64,000 bases of DNA from Brachionus rotundiformis (lineage: Eukaryota; Rotifera; Eurotatoria; Ploima; Brachionidae). Location of the stretch: the NCBI GenBank assembly GCA_016802295.1, contig JAESIW010000157.1, positions 759,233 through 823,232 of the forward strand, given 5' to 3'. The notes beneath the pieces are model-generated. The model was not told where the DNA came from, did not search any database, and saw only the letters and a list, made by a program, of their open reading frames with translations. Positions 11,430 through 23,018 of this stretch are shown here, one piece after another (within the stretch, counting starts at the first letter, position 1; each line of letters starts with the position of its first letter). Position numbers and translations under genes: made by a program.

Positions 11430-12154
11430 CTTAGTTTTTTTAAAGGCCTCAAGGCAGCCGAAAATAACTATAATTTCAATATAACTTTTTGTTAACCAAA
11501 ATGGAAAGAAAATTTACTTTTTTTTAAAAATATGTTTTTAATTTTTAATTTAATTTTTGGAGGGGTAATATAGAAATTTGTTTTTTCTTAGATATGTTTC
11601 TAATCGAACAACTAAATTTTAGGATTTAATTTTAATATTATTATCATGATGCAAAATAAGAGACTTGGTGAACTAATATAAACTAAATTTAAGTTGCAAT
11701 TATGTACGAATACGCAACGCTTTGGATGAAAATTTAATAAATTAAAATAGAAAAGAAATGGAAAATTTTGAATTTTTTATTATTTTTTTTTAGTTGTTTT
11801 TGGTAAGATATTAAAGTATACAAGAAGAAGCAATCTCAAACTTATTTTTTTCATTTATTACGAATGCTGATTGTTTTCTCAACAATTTGATAATAAAATT
11901 TAAATTAAAAATAAAAATTGTTTCTTTATTTGTGCATAGTCTGAGTTTTTATTATTATTTTTTATATTTAAAAACTAACATTTGGGATTAATGCACCCAA
12001 AAACAAGTGCGTACACGCAAAATTATTATTATTTTTCACTTAGATTTTACCTTTTTTTATTTTTTAATAATAAATAAAGCTTTTTTCGGCTAATATCTGC
12101 CACACGAGTTTAATCAAATCGAAAAGAAGAATTAAAAATTTGAATGTTTATTAT
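11430..12154 (+). other. 3' UTR of ERdj5 gene and upstream region of KLF gene
   Basis: AT-rich with several AATAAA-like signals (for example near 11732-11740) that could end the ERdj5 transcript. The remainder precedes the ATG of the KLF-type gene. No other coding exon is apparent. Confidence 0.45.
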
Positions 12155-15100
12155 ATGGATTTAGACGTTATCAATGAAGCCGATTTATTCAACTGTATCA
12201 ATGAGCCGAATATGAATTTGAACCGTGACGGCGGCTCATTTAGAAACGACTCAAATACCGACCTAGTAATTAATTTTTAATACATAAATATAATCTTCTT
12301 ATATTGATTATTTAATTAAATATTTAGCTTAATTGCGTATTTAATTTTAGTATTAAATTTTTTAAATAATCAATATTCTTTTCCTCANNNNNNNNNNNNN
12401 NNNNNNNNNNNNNNNNNNNNNNNNNNNNNNNNNNNNNNNNNNNNNNNNNNNNNNNNNNNNNNNNNNNNNNNNNNNNNNNNNNNNNNNNNNNNNNNNNNNN
12501 NNNNNNNNNNNNNNNNNNNNNNNNNNNNNNNNNNNNNNNNNNNNNNNNNNNNNNNNNNNNNNNNNNNNNNNNNNNNNNNNNNNNNNNNNNNNNNNNNNNN
12601 NNNNNNNNNNNNNNNNNNNNNNNNNNNNNNNNNNNNNNNNNNNNNNNNNNNNNNNNNNNNNNNNNNNNNNNNNNNNNNNNNNNNNNNNNNNNNNNNNNNN
12701 NNNNNNNNNNNNNNNNNNNNNNNNNNNNNNNAAATACCGATCTAGTAATTAATTTTTAATACATAAATATAATCTTCTTGCATTGATTATTTAATTAAAT
12801 ATTTAGCTTAATTGCGTTTTTAATTTTAGTATTAAATTTTTTAAATAATCAATATTCTTTTCCTCAAATGCACAATTACCTAATTGATAAAAACTGATTA
12901 TTTACAAATTTTACTTTAAATTAAATTATATTAAATTTATAATTAATTAAAATTAAAAAATGATTATTTTTTTTGAATAATTTTAATTCATATTTTAAAA
13001 AATAAATTAATTAAGAAAATTTTAAAATTCACTAATTAATCAAAGGAGGTTTTGAACACAATATTAAACAGTAATAACAATCAATCGTTCTCATGTTATG
13101 ATAAAGCCAGCTCAGGGCAAAATGGGTCCACAAGTAGGCAAGAGTTGGACAAAAACCATCCAACCCGGAACGCGATGTCATCTCCAAGCCTGGCTAAGCA
13201 CTTTTCTTCATCGAATTTTTTGTCAACATCTCCTCAGACAGCCTCACAATGCGAGCTTAATTCCAATCCGAATGGATCTTTTATAAGCAAGCCATTCAAA
13301 TTCATAAAAAGCATATTTAGCATCTCTTCTGGGAATAGCTCATCAAATATGATGATAAACAACAACCAAAACGAAACTCAACCAACGAATGGCTCGGGGA
13401 TGCAAATGAGCCAGTCGCCTGGCAATTACTATCTCATTAACCAGCCGCCACCAACTCTTTTCATGCACAAATACGACTATAACCCGCAAATTTTGTTCGA
13501 TAATTTTCAAAATTTAATTGAAAAAAACTCGGTCAACATCTCATCTAAAACTAATTCTAATAATAATTCGGACATTGATCTGTCCAGTTTGGACACTCAC
13601 CAGCTAGACTTGTCACGAATAAAACTAGAAGACTTGAATGATTTAAACCAATTCAGTCAATCAAATGATAACCAGTCAGTCCATGAGCAAGAAAATAAAA
13701 AGTCATCTACTAATTCAAATGGATTTATAAACAGTATTTACAATTTTTATTCCAAACTAAATGTACCAAATAAAGAAACTTTGAGCATTGAGGAACCAAT
13801 TTTGATTGATGATTTAAACAAAATTGAGTTTGAGAATAATTTTGGAATTTTAAACGATGTGAGTTTGGCTGACCAAGAACTACTATCCATCCTGAACGAT
13901 TCGAAAAATGATATTCTTGAACCAATTGCTCAGTCTAATAACGATCACATAGCCTATCAGCTAGACCAATTGCAGCAGCTAAAAAACCAGACTAATCAGC
14001 CTTTTTTGGATGAAAACAATAACCTAATCAGCGAGAACGCATTTGGAACTGGTGAATGTTCCAATCATGATTTATTTTTTGAAGATATTCTTCGCTCTGA
14101 TTTGCCAGAAAGCGAAAACCAGTTTCTGAATGACAGTAATTATAATAAATCGCCCATTTCTGGGCCTACTTCGCCTTCGTTGTCGCCTTCTCTATCACCT
14201 GCATCCTATTGTTCTCATTCATCATATTCGACCTCAGTGCCCAGTTCTTTGTATCTTAATCAACAAAATTTATTTTTACATGATAAAAACCAGTCTGGTT
14301 TATCAATTAATTTCAATAAAGAAGACAATTTGAAAACATCACTCACTCTACCAAATCCTTCTTATATGGACAATTGTCTTAAAGTTGGCAAAAAAAGTTC
14401 ACCAATTGCCAAGACAAAGCGTATAACTAGCAAGAAAAGAAATAGTAAGAGAAATAACTCGCCAGAAAAAGCAAAAGATTTGGAAAATTTGGAAGAATTG
14501 GAGGAATTAAATTTAAATAAATCAGAAAAACTAAACCAAAATGATCAAGAATGTAAAATTAATAATTCTATTATGATAAAGCGAAATAGAGCTTTTAATT
14601 CAAACGGTGATGATGGTGATGAAGATTATTTGAACGATGAAGATAGCCTGATGAGTAAGTCTAGCCGATCTAGCCAAAAATATATGAAATTATCCAACGA
14701 TCCAACACTATGCTCAAAACCATCTTGTAAACTAAGTGTTCCTATTAAAATCGAACCATCGACCAGTGTTTATTTTGAAAATAGTCTGAATGAAAATATT
14801 CTAAATTCGACTTCATTTAGTGCAACCAGTTGGCTAGAAAGATTCGCTACTAGTGCCCCACCGATTTCTGGTATGGACTCTTCAATTCAATCAAAACAAC
14901 AGAGTGAAAACTCAATGGAAATTAAGAACAGCAAAGCTGTAACAAGCACAGATAGACCAAGAAATTTCCAATGCACATATCCTGGTTGTAATAAGTCTTA
15001 TTTGAAGAGTTCGCATCTGAAACAACACTACAGATCGCATACGGGCGAAAAACCCTACAAGTGCAGTTGGCCTAGCTGTAATTGGCAGTTTACCAGATCC

Positions 15101-15656
15101 GATGAGTTGACCAGACATTTCCGAAAACACACAGGTCAGTTTTAGCTTCAAATTTTTTGATTAATTTTTAATTATTTATAAAGTTAAATTGATTTCAATA
15201 TAAAATTAAATATAAATATTCAAATTGTGGTTTTAACACTAGAAGACCCGGCGGGTTTATTAGACCCATTTTTTTAAATTTCAAATCTCAATATCTTTTG
15301 AATGCAGAAACAGAATTTAATATTCAGTATTTTATTTTATAGATTTATGGAGACTTTATTGAATATCAAAAAAAGATGTTGCTATTCTATGATAGTTTTT
15401 TTAAAGTTTTTAGTTTTTAAATTTTTGTTATTTTTTGGTCGGGCTTTCTAGTGTTAAAATAGATAAATAGATAAATTTGAATTTATTTTACTTAAATTAT
15501 TTGAAGATTAGTTAAATTTTGATTTATTTCATAACTTTGAAAAATTTATCAATTTATTTTTAAGGTCAAAAGCCATTCGTTTGCAAACAGTGCAATAGAG
15601 GCTTTACTCGTAGTGATCATTTAAACATTCATATAAAACGTCACAAGACAAGTTAG
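12155..15656 (+). CDS. KLF-family zinc-finger transcription factor
   Basis: Three exons (12155-12265, 13046-15134, 15565-15656) give 763 residues. A long, low-complexity region rich in Ser and Asn is followed at the C-terminus by three C2H2 fingers with KLF/Sp linkers. Finger 1 is CTYPGCNKSYLKSSHLKQH, finger 2 CSWPSCNWQFTRSDELTRH and finger 3 CKQCNRGFTRSDHLNIH, joined by HTGEKP and HTGQKP. The contact residues (KSSHLKQ, RSDELTR, RSDHLNI) are those of KLFs, which bind CACCC/GC boxes. The final intron splits the second linker codon. Exon 1 starts MDLDVINEADLF. Acidic motifs such as DIDLSSLDTHQLDLS and EDLNDLNQF could be activation regions; this is inference. The subtype is not assigned. The first intron holds an assembly gap with duplicated flanks; the downstream copy includes the last bases of exon 1 with a synonymous C/T difference. 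Confidence 0.9.
12253..12387 (+). repeat. Left copy of a 135-bp duplication flanking gap 1
   Basis: Covers the last 13 bases of KLF exon 1 and the following intron. The same sequence returns at 12732-12866 with only a few base changes. Best explained as one locus assembled twice across the N run. Confidence 0.85.
12388..12731. other. Assembly gap (344 N)
   Basis: A run of 344 N inside the first intron of the KLF gene, bounded on both sides by copies of the same 135-bp sequence. Confidence 0.99.
12732..12866 (+). repeat. Right copy of the 135-bp duplication flanking gap 1
   Basis: Matches 12253-12387 at a constant offset of 479, with substitutions (for example gacctag versus gatctag, tatattg versus tgcattg). 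These look like allelic differences. Confidence 0.85.
15233..15457. mobile_element. piggyBac-like MITE in the last KLF intron
   Basis: A 225-bp segment is bounded by TTAA at both ends. The termini are inverted repeats: TTAACACTAGAA at the left and TTCTAGTGTTAA at the right, a perfect 12-bp match that continues imperfectly (GACCCGGC against AGCCCGAC). TTAA target sites are the hallmark of the piggyBac superfamily. There is no transposase ORF, so this is a non-autonomous element. It lies between zinc fingers 2 and 3 of the KLF gene, fully inside the intron. Confidence 0.75.
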
Positions 15657-18327
15657 ATAAATTTTCTATTTTGATCCGAAAAGTAGGTAGTTGAATGAAA
15701 AGATCGACTGTTGAGACAAATTGTTTGGCACTAGGAAGCAGGCCGCTCGACTGTGTCCACTATTTCGAATACTTAAAACCAACAAATGCGTCTGTGCTTT
15801 TGATCTTTTCCTCATGGTGCAACTCAATCACTTAAATACACCAATTGAAAAAAAAATTGTTGAACGTCTATAAATTTATTAATTAAAACCGGTTTTTATA
15901 AATTGTAGCATATTTTTGAGTTAAATTTACTACTTTTATCTTTTTGTCCTTTTTTAAACCCTTTTTCTAGTAAAAGATACTTTAGGGTTTAGAATTGTTT
16001 TGTATAGATGAAAAATATTACCATTAACTAACTAATATAATAACAGAGAAAACTTGTTAGAAAAAATTATTTTTTTCAATTATTGTTTATGTAATTAAAA
16101 AAAATTAACTATATTTTATGCTTTTTATCGAAATTTATTGTGATGTTATTGATTGACTCCGAATTTTTATCTTTTTTTTTGTTATTTTCAACAAAAAAAT
16201 CTTTTATAATCTTGACGAGATTTGGACAGATTTTTTGTTGTTTCCGCTTTTACTAAATATATATTTATAAATATTCCTAATATACGGTTTGAAAAAAAAT
16301 ATTTAGATAAAATTTTAGAAGCCAATTTGTTTTTAATTCTCATATTCTATTTATTCATATTTCTTAATTAAAAAATTTAACTCTACCATTAAAAATTTAG
16401 ATATTCATTCTTTTTAAATTAGATTTTTTTAAAGATATCATTATTATGAAATCTAATTAAAAATACACTGTAACCTAGCGAAAATAATCTATAATAAAAA
16501 GGTTGAGATATCGTTTCAGAATACATAAAATAATAAATTCAAAATGGCAATAACTTCAAATACCTAGGCTAGATTTTGAATATAAAAATGCCTTAAAAAC
16601 CAAAGAAATCATATTTTTATATCCTATTTATTTTTTTTTTGAATTACAATTTTTTTCATGTCTGATTTCCTTCGGAAATTATCTGAAACTTGAAATTATT
16701 GAAGGATATTATTGGAAACAATTACCGTAATGCCTTGCCCCCTAATGCGGCATTTATCTGCAAAATTCTTATTATTTTTTAATTTTTATCATTCTTTACA
16801 TATTTTTTACTTATTTAATGCAGCATTTATACCAGAATTTTGACATTAACTGCAGCATTTTTAGTCGCAGCGTATCTGGAAAAAAAAGTGGGTTAAATGC
16901 AGCATTAAAATTCAGATTTCTGGTTTAAAGTGCAATGCATTAGGGGGCAAGGCATTACGGTATTATATTTACATTAAGTGCTAAAGGACAATTATTTTTA
17001 TAAAAATATTTGCTAAATTTTATTTGAATGAAGATTTAAAAACCTTTAAATAAAAAAATATGTGTAAATGAAAGAAAATATTAATCATTAATCGAAGTTT
17101 AATGCCACAATAAGAATTGTTGCCAAGCTAATTTTATCCAATTTATTATAATTTTTAATTGTAGCTACTTGATTTCTATTAACAGATGTTTAAAATTTAA
17201 TAAAACATTGTAAATCATGATTACATTCATCAAATAAAATTTTTCATTAAAATTATCAAGTTTAATAGAATACCAGGAAAATTTTGAAATTAAAGATGTC
17301 TCATTTTATTGCTCCATTTGAATTAAGTGTGAAAATCGACTTTACTCATAAGAATATTTTAGTCATTTATATTAGTCTATATTTTTATAGAAAATAAATA
17401 TAATTCAAAAAATTGTATTCTTAAACAATAGGTCATCGTATTAACATTATGAAATAGTTTTATTCGAGTCAAATAAAGATGTATAATGAAACATGGTTGA
17501 AATTTTGATGAAATAAATTCAGCTAAAAAATGATAAAAACCAGAAAAATTTAATGATTTCTATTAAGGTAATAAGATTTGAAATAATATAATTTTTTAAA
17601 AAATTATCTATTATTGTAAAAATGTTAAGAAAAAAAAACATAATTACCATAAATTATTAAACTCGGCCAACTATAAAAAAATCAATAGAAATTAAATTTT
17701 CAATAACAAAAAAAAGTATAATTTTATTTTGGTCAAATGTCTTTTTATTTTTAAATAAATAAATAATAAAATTAATGAATTTTTTTCTCGTATTTGCTCA
17801 ACATATTACTATTTTTTTTATGTTGAAATCAATTTTAATAAATAAATTATCTATTTAAAATTATCAAGAAATTAAACTATATTTTGAAATGAGATTAGGT
17901 TTTGTTTTCACGAGAAACAATTAAACACAAGTATGAATCCAATAGCAACACTTTTTTTATAAATATTCCTTTTTTTAATTTTTTTTTAAATAAAATTTCC
18001 AATTAAAGTATTTTTGGGCATAAATTACATGATTTCTATTGTAAAAATTATCTAAACATTTCAATGATCAATTATTTTGACCAATTTGGATTTATTTGTA
18101 ATTATTATTTTTCAAAATTTAAGACTCATTTTAATTTGACTACATTAATGAAAAATAAAATTAAAATTCTACATATTTTCCTTCCATTATCATAATAGCT
18201 AACTCTGGCAATTTTAGTCAAGAATTAAAATCAAATATTTCATTTTAAAATTTACAATTTTGATAAAATTTTTAGGATTTGGTCAATTTTAGACCTATTT
18301 TTTGTAAAAATATAACAATCTATTATA
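15657..18327 (+). other. Long AT-rich region between the KLF and HIP14-like genes
   Basis: The first few hundred bases after the KLF stop are presumably its 3' UTR. A TA-flanked MITE lies at 16723-16962. The remainder is A/T-rich with no supported exon, up to the HIP14-like start codon at 18328. Confidence 0.5.
16723..16962. mobile_element. MITE with perfect 26-bp terminal inverted repeats and TA ends
   Basis: The left end TACCGTAATGCCTTGCC continues to CCCTAATGC. The right end is its exact reverse complement, ending GGCATTACGGTA, so the inverted repeat is 26 bp counting the outer TA. A TA dinucleotide at each end is consistent with the Tc1/mariner/pogo target site. The interior, with no coding capacity, holds several copies of a motif close to AATGCAGCATT, in slightly varied forms. 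Total length is 240 bp. Confidence 0.8.
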
Positions 18328-20977
18328 ATGTTTGGCTCTCACGGCCATAGTCACAATGGTGCAGCCTGTAAACACAGTCATGGTAGTCAAAATTTTGGGT
18401 TCGGCGATGAAGAAGATAATCCGCCTCAAAATCTAGCCATGAATCCAATGATGGCTGCAATGATGCAACAAATGAATAAGAGTGGTGGCGGCGATGGAAA
18501 TATGGCAATGAATCCAATGGTCATGATGATGCAGCAAGCTCAAAATAATCCACAAATGAAGGAAATATTTACTAAAATGTTTGAGCATAGGCAACAAATG
18601 ATGAAAGAGTTTATGGAAAAAGGAGGTCAGACAAATCCCGATGCTGTGAAAGAATTCATGGCTAAAGCAGCCGAGGCGCAAGCAAAATTTATGCAAGAAT
18701 TAAAGAATGTTAATGTAAAGATGGACAGCAATTCTACACCAAATAACTTGGATTCAAAAGCATCCGAATTACTTGGGGGAAATTTAAACAATTCTAATTT
18801 GGATGATATAATAAACAAGCGAAATATGAATCAAAAATTAAAAGAAGAAGAAGAAAAAAAGATAATGGATGCTATTGAGAGAAAAGATTACTCTGTTTTG
18901 AATGCGGTAAAAGCTACCCAATATGGCATATTAGATAGATTAAAAGAATTGATTGAGTCCGGTCAGACAGATCCAAATCAACCAGATAGTGAAAATGTAT
19001 ACCTTTTACATTGGGCTGCAATTAATAATAGATTGGAAATAGCCAAATATTTGTTAGATTTAGGAGTAAAAATAGATGCAGTTGGTGGCGAATTGGAGAC
19101 AACACCTTTAAATTGGGCAGCCAGAAGTGGTCACATTCACATGTGCATTTTACTTCTTCAAAATGGAGCAGATCCAAATTCATTTGATGTAGAGGGATTT
19201 TCTACAATTCATGTGGCTACAATGTTTGGTCATTCAAATGTTGTTGCTTATCTTCTTGTAAAAGGAATTGATGTAAGAAGTTTAATATTTTAATGAAATA
19301 TCTTATCTAATATGTGTATAATTAAAAGCCAGATTTTCGGGACAAAAATGGAACAACTGCACTCATGTTTGCCGCACAAAGAATTCACTCGTAACTTTAT
19401 GAAGTCTCTAATTTGAATAAATTTTAAAAATTTGTTTTTAAGACGAGATCCAGCACAATTACTGATAACCTTTAATGCCAATTTAAATGCTCAAGATTCC
19501 AAAGGAAATACTCCATTACACTATTCAATAGCATATAACAATGCTACTGTAATGGATATTTTGCTTAATAAAGGTGCATCACAGAACATTCCTAATAATA
19601 AGGGACAAAACGCACTTGATTTGGCCTATGATCGTAAAAAAATAAATGCCGCAAATTTTCTCAAATCATTCCAAGATGGAAAAGAAAATTTGCCCTCCTT
19701 ATTTAGATCTCTTGCTAGAAACAAAGACTTAAAAAAATTTTTCACAAGGCTTTATCCATTTTTTGTTTTGTATTATATAATTTATGTTATTCAATTGAGT
19801 GGACATTGGTTTTGGAAACTAGTCTATATGGGTTTTCTTTATGGTACAACTTATGTTTTTCGTCTGTAAGAAAAAAATTTAATTAATATTTTAGATTTTG
19901 TTTTAAATTCTTGCTTTTCTAAAGAATTATTTTTGATCGATGGACTACTCGCTATGTTCCAATGGCACTGGCATCAGCTATTATCTTTTGGCTTTACACT
20001 ACATGGTTAATTTACTTTGCTCCGATTGTTTTTGATTTCTCATTTTATTTCTTGGTTTTTGTTACCGTTACTTTTCTATCATGGTACAATTTTTATAAAT
20101 CTTATGTCACAGATCCAGGAGCTTTAGTTCACAACAAAGAATCAATGAAAACGGTAAATGACTATTTTATTTTTAGAATTAAAAAAATGATTTAAAATTT
20201 TATTTTTTCTTTTATTAAAAGACTATTCTAAAATTGGTAGAACAAAATGAATTTTCTTTGGACCAATTTTGCTCTTCATGCATCATTAGAAAACCATTGC
20301 GTTCCAAGCATTGTGGAGAATGTGATCGCTGTGTAGCTAAATTTGATCATCATTGCCCTTGGGTAGATAATTGTGTTGGGGCAAATAATTTAAAATATTT
20401 TGTTGGTTTCGTATTTTGGACTCCTATATGCCTCCTTTTTTACATGGACGGTGCGATGGCTTGTAAGACAATTTACTCAATTTAACTAAAAAAATTCAAA
20501 CTTTTTTTATTAAGATTATCATGACACCTGCTATCCATCTGACTTGGAATTGTATCCTCACATGAGCTTTTTTAGAAATATTATTCAATTTTTAAAATGC
20601 TCACCTTGGGTTTCTTATTTTTCGATTATAGCTTTTATCAATCTAATCTGGATTGGTGCATTGGGTATTTGCCACATTTACCAAGCAGTTTTTTTGGGCA
20701 TGACAACAAATGAACGACTTAATTATAAGCGATACAAATATTTTACTGATAACAATGGTAAATTTAAAAATCCTTTCAGGTAAAATAATTTTAGATTAAA
20801 AAAACATTATTAATTTGTTTCGTTAGTTTCGGAGTGATTCAAAATTTGGCAGATTTATTGGAATTCACATTCTTGTGCTTAAAGCCTAGCATGATCAATT
20901 GGAAAAGAGAATATGATATTCAGGATATTTATAATTTGAGATTTAAGAATAAGAAAGAATCAGCTTATGATGTTTGA
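18328..20977 (+). CDS. ZDHHC17: HIP14/ZDHHC17-like ankyrin-repeat palmitoyltransferase
   Basis: Seven exons (18328-19272, 19329-19390, 19443-19865, 19925-20153, 20222-20462, 20515-20779, 20827-20977) give 771 residues. Family role: S-palmitoylation of cytoplasmic and synaptic proteins at the Golgi, with ankyrin repeats recruiting substrates. Ankyrin repeats run from VKATQYGILDRLKELIESGQ through LLHWAAINNR and SIHVATMFGHS-type units to NIPNNKGQNALDLAY. Transmembrane helices follow. The DHHC Cys-rich domain reads FCSSCIIRKPLRSKHCGECD then FDHHCPWVDNCVG, and it is intact. The TTxE motif is present (TTNERLNYKRYKYF). The N-terminus is atypical: a His-rich start (GSHGHSHNGAACKHSHGS) and a Met/Gln-rich stretch of about 90 residues before the first ankyrin repeat, longer and different from the vertebrate enzyme. 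ZDHHC13 is the alternative paralogue; the conserved VKATQYG and TTNER blocks favour ZDHHC17. Confidence 0.92.
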
Positions 20978-22505
20978 TAAAATCTATCTGACAATAAATT
21001 AGGCAAAAATATTTTATTTTTAATTTAATTTTAAATGAAGATAAGCCCGATTTCGGGACATTGAATTTTTGGCTTCACTTATCATGTAGCAATGCAAAAC
21101 AAAAATCCGAATTCTGTTTTTATTTTTTTGAAATTTATAATAAATTTTGAATTTTATCCTTTTGTTAACTAAATTTACCATGTTCATAACGAAACATGTT
21201 TCGAGTGAAAATTTTTTTTCTCCTATTATAAAATAATTTTTAGAAATGTTGAAAATATCTTCTTTATCAGGAAAAATTTACCAATTTCGAAGACATCTCA
21301 GTAAATTTGTAAGAATTATTTTTAAATATTAAAATAAATAAAATCTAAGTTTTCTGAATTTAATTTAAAAAATTTCAATAATATTTATGGTAAAATTTTT
21401 TACAAAAAGAAATAATAATTTGCATAAGTAAAATTTAATAATAATAGACTATCAAAATCAGACTTAAGAGGATATCTTAGCAGCAAAGCATCTTTTATAC
21501 GTAAATGCAGGAATCTGTAGTTTGGCATTCAAGGACACAAACGGTTTGATTTTTTAAAATTAAGACATTAGCTAAAAAAAGAAATGACAAGAAATATAAT
21601 TAGACATCTTAATCCTGTAGTTGAAAATTTTACATTTTTTTAAAAGATATACTGAAGCTTCTGATGACTAGTTCCAGAAGTAAATCATCCCATTAATTAC
21701 TCTTATAGTGAAAAAGCTGTTCTATTCTTTTTTGGTTTAGACTTGTCTTGAGATGCTTCCAATATTTCGTCTGAACAAAATTTTCTATATATAAAAAATT
21801 TCTATAAAAAGTTTCCAATTTTCAATTTTTAAAATAAATGATAAACTGTAATCAACTGGTAATTTATAAAATAATTTTTGAATTTAGTCATCTATTTGCT
21901 TTCTAGAATTTTTTGAATTGAATAGACTTTGCTCTTAAAATTTCAAAATGTTATTTAAACAAACTTCATGAGATTTTAATCTAAAAATAATGATAAAAAT
22001 AAAGAGAGAATATTTTTTAATTCAAACATTAAAGTATTTATTTTCGGTTGTTTTTTATTAAATCAATTGTTATTTATTTTAAATTTTAATTTTCATTTGA
22101 GTCATTAAAGCATCAAAAGTTTTATTGAGATGTTTAAATTGATAAAAAGTTTTTAAAAATCATATCTGTCGAATTTTATTATCTTTTTATTTACATTTGC
22201 TATTTCGTATACCAATTAATTATTAAATAATTTTAATTCAAATAATTTACTTAAAATTGAGATTAAAACAAATTTTAGCATCATTTGTTTTTCTTAATAT
22301 ATCAAAAAAAAATTCTAAATCTTTTTAAATAAATTTAACAATTATATAAAATCAAATGCTTGGACTAGGTCAGCAAAATTCCATTAATATTATTATGCTT
22401 ATAATTTTTTTTCCTGATAAAATAAGAGAAATTCTGAACGAAATTTGATTTTTAATTTATTGCTAAAATTAATTTCACTAACACTTTAAAACTATAAAAC
22501 TAAAT
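20978..22505 (+). other. Intergenic, AT-rich
   Basis: The 3' UTR of the HIP14-like gene and about 1.4 kb without any supported exon, repeat or RNA gene. Confidence 0.45.
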
Positions 22506-23018
22506 ATGTTAGATTCCTCAAGAGCCAACCTGGGATATAGAACCTGCAAAAAATCTTGCAAAAATATCGGTAATTTTATGTCACATCTCTATCATTAGAT
22601 AAATGAAGTTATTTAGTTAGAAGATTTAGCGAAAATTGAAAAGTGTTCAATGTTATCTGTAGACAAAACAATTGAAAAAGATTTAAATGATGCTATTAAT
22701 ATAGTGGAGCGAATGTGCAATGTAAAAGTATCCGGCGACATAAACTCATTGATCTATTTCGATTATTTAGGGTAAGCTTTTTCTTATATTTTAATTTTGT
22801 TTAAGAAATCAAATTAAAAAGCTTAAAATTCGAAAAAAACTTAAGTAAAAAAATTTCAATTGTTGTCTGTTTAGTTTGAGTATTAGGTATGCAAGGAAAG
22901 CTTTAGACTTAATTATTAAATTTTTTCTTATAATTATTATTTTTGACACAGAGGATAAATTATTAACAACTAAGGTTCTATTTTTTTCAGTTACATTGTA
23001 AAGGAAATGAATATCTAA
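22506..23018 (+). CDS. Possible small spliced gene (80 residues), function unknown
   Basis: Three candidate exons (22506-22569, 22621-22771, 22991-23018) total 243 nt with an ATG and a TAA. Each junction has GT...AG: GTAATT/TTAG and GTAAGC/TTTTTTCAG. Both introns keep the frame. The predicted protein starts MLDSSRANLGYRTCKKSCKN, contains AKIEKCSMLSVDKTIEKDLN and ends YLGYIVKEMNI. Composition is mixed, charged and amphipathic, unlike random translation of AT-rich DNA. No signal peptide or membrane segment is visible and I do not recognise the family. The middle exon is the strongest part; the last exon is only 28 nt and is the weakest. Confidence 0.4.

Noticed and set aside
13725..13925. Antisense ORFs inside the KLF, EIF3C, CBS and PDZ-scaffold exons
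   Set aside because: Shadows of well-supported genes on the opposite strand.
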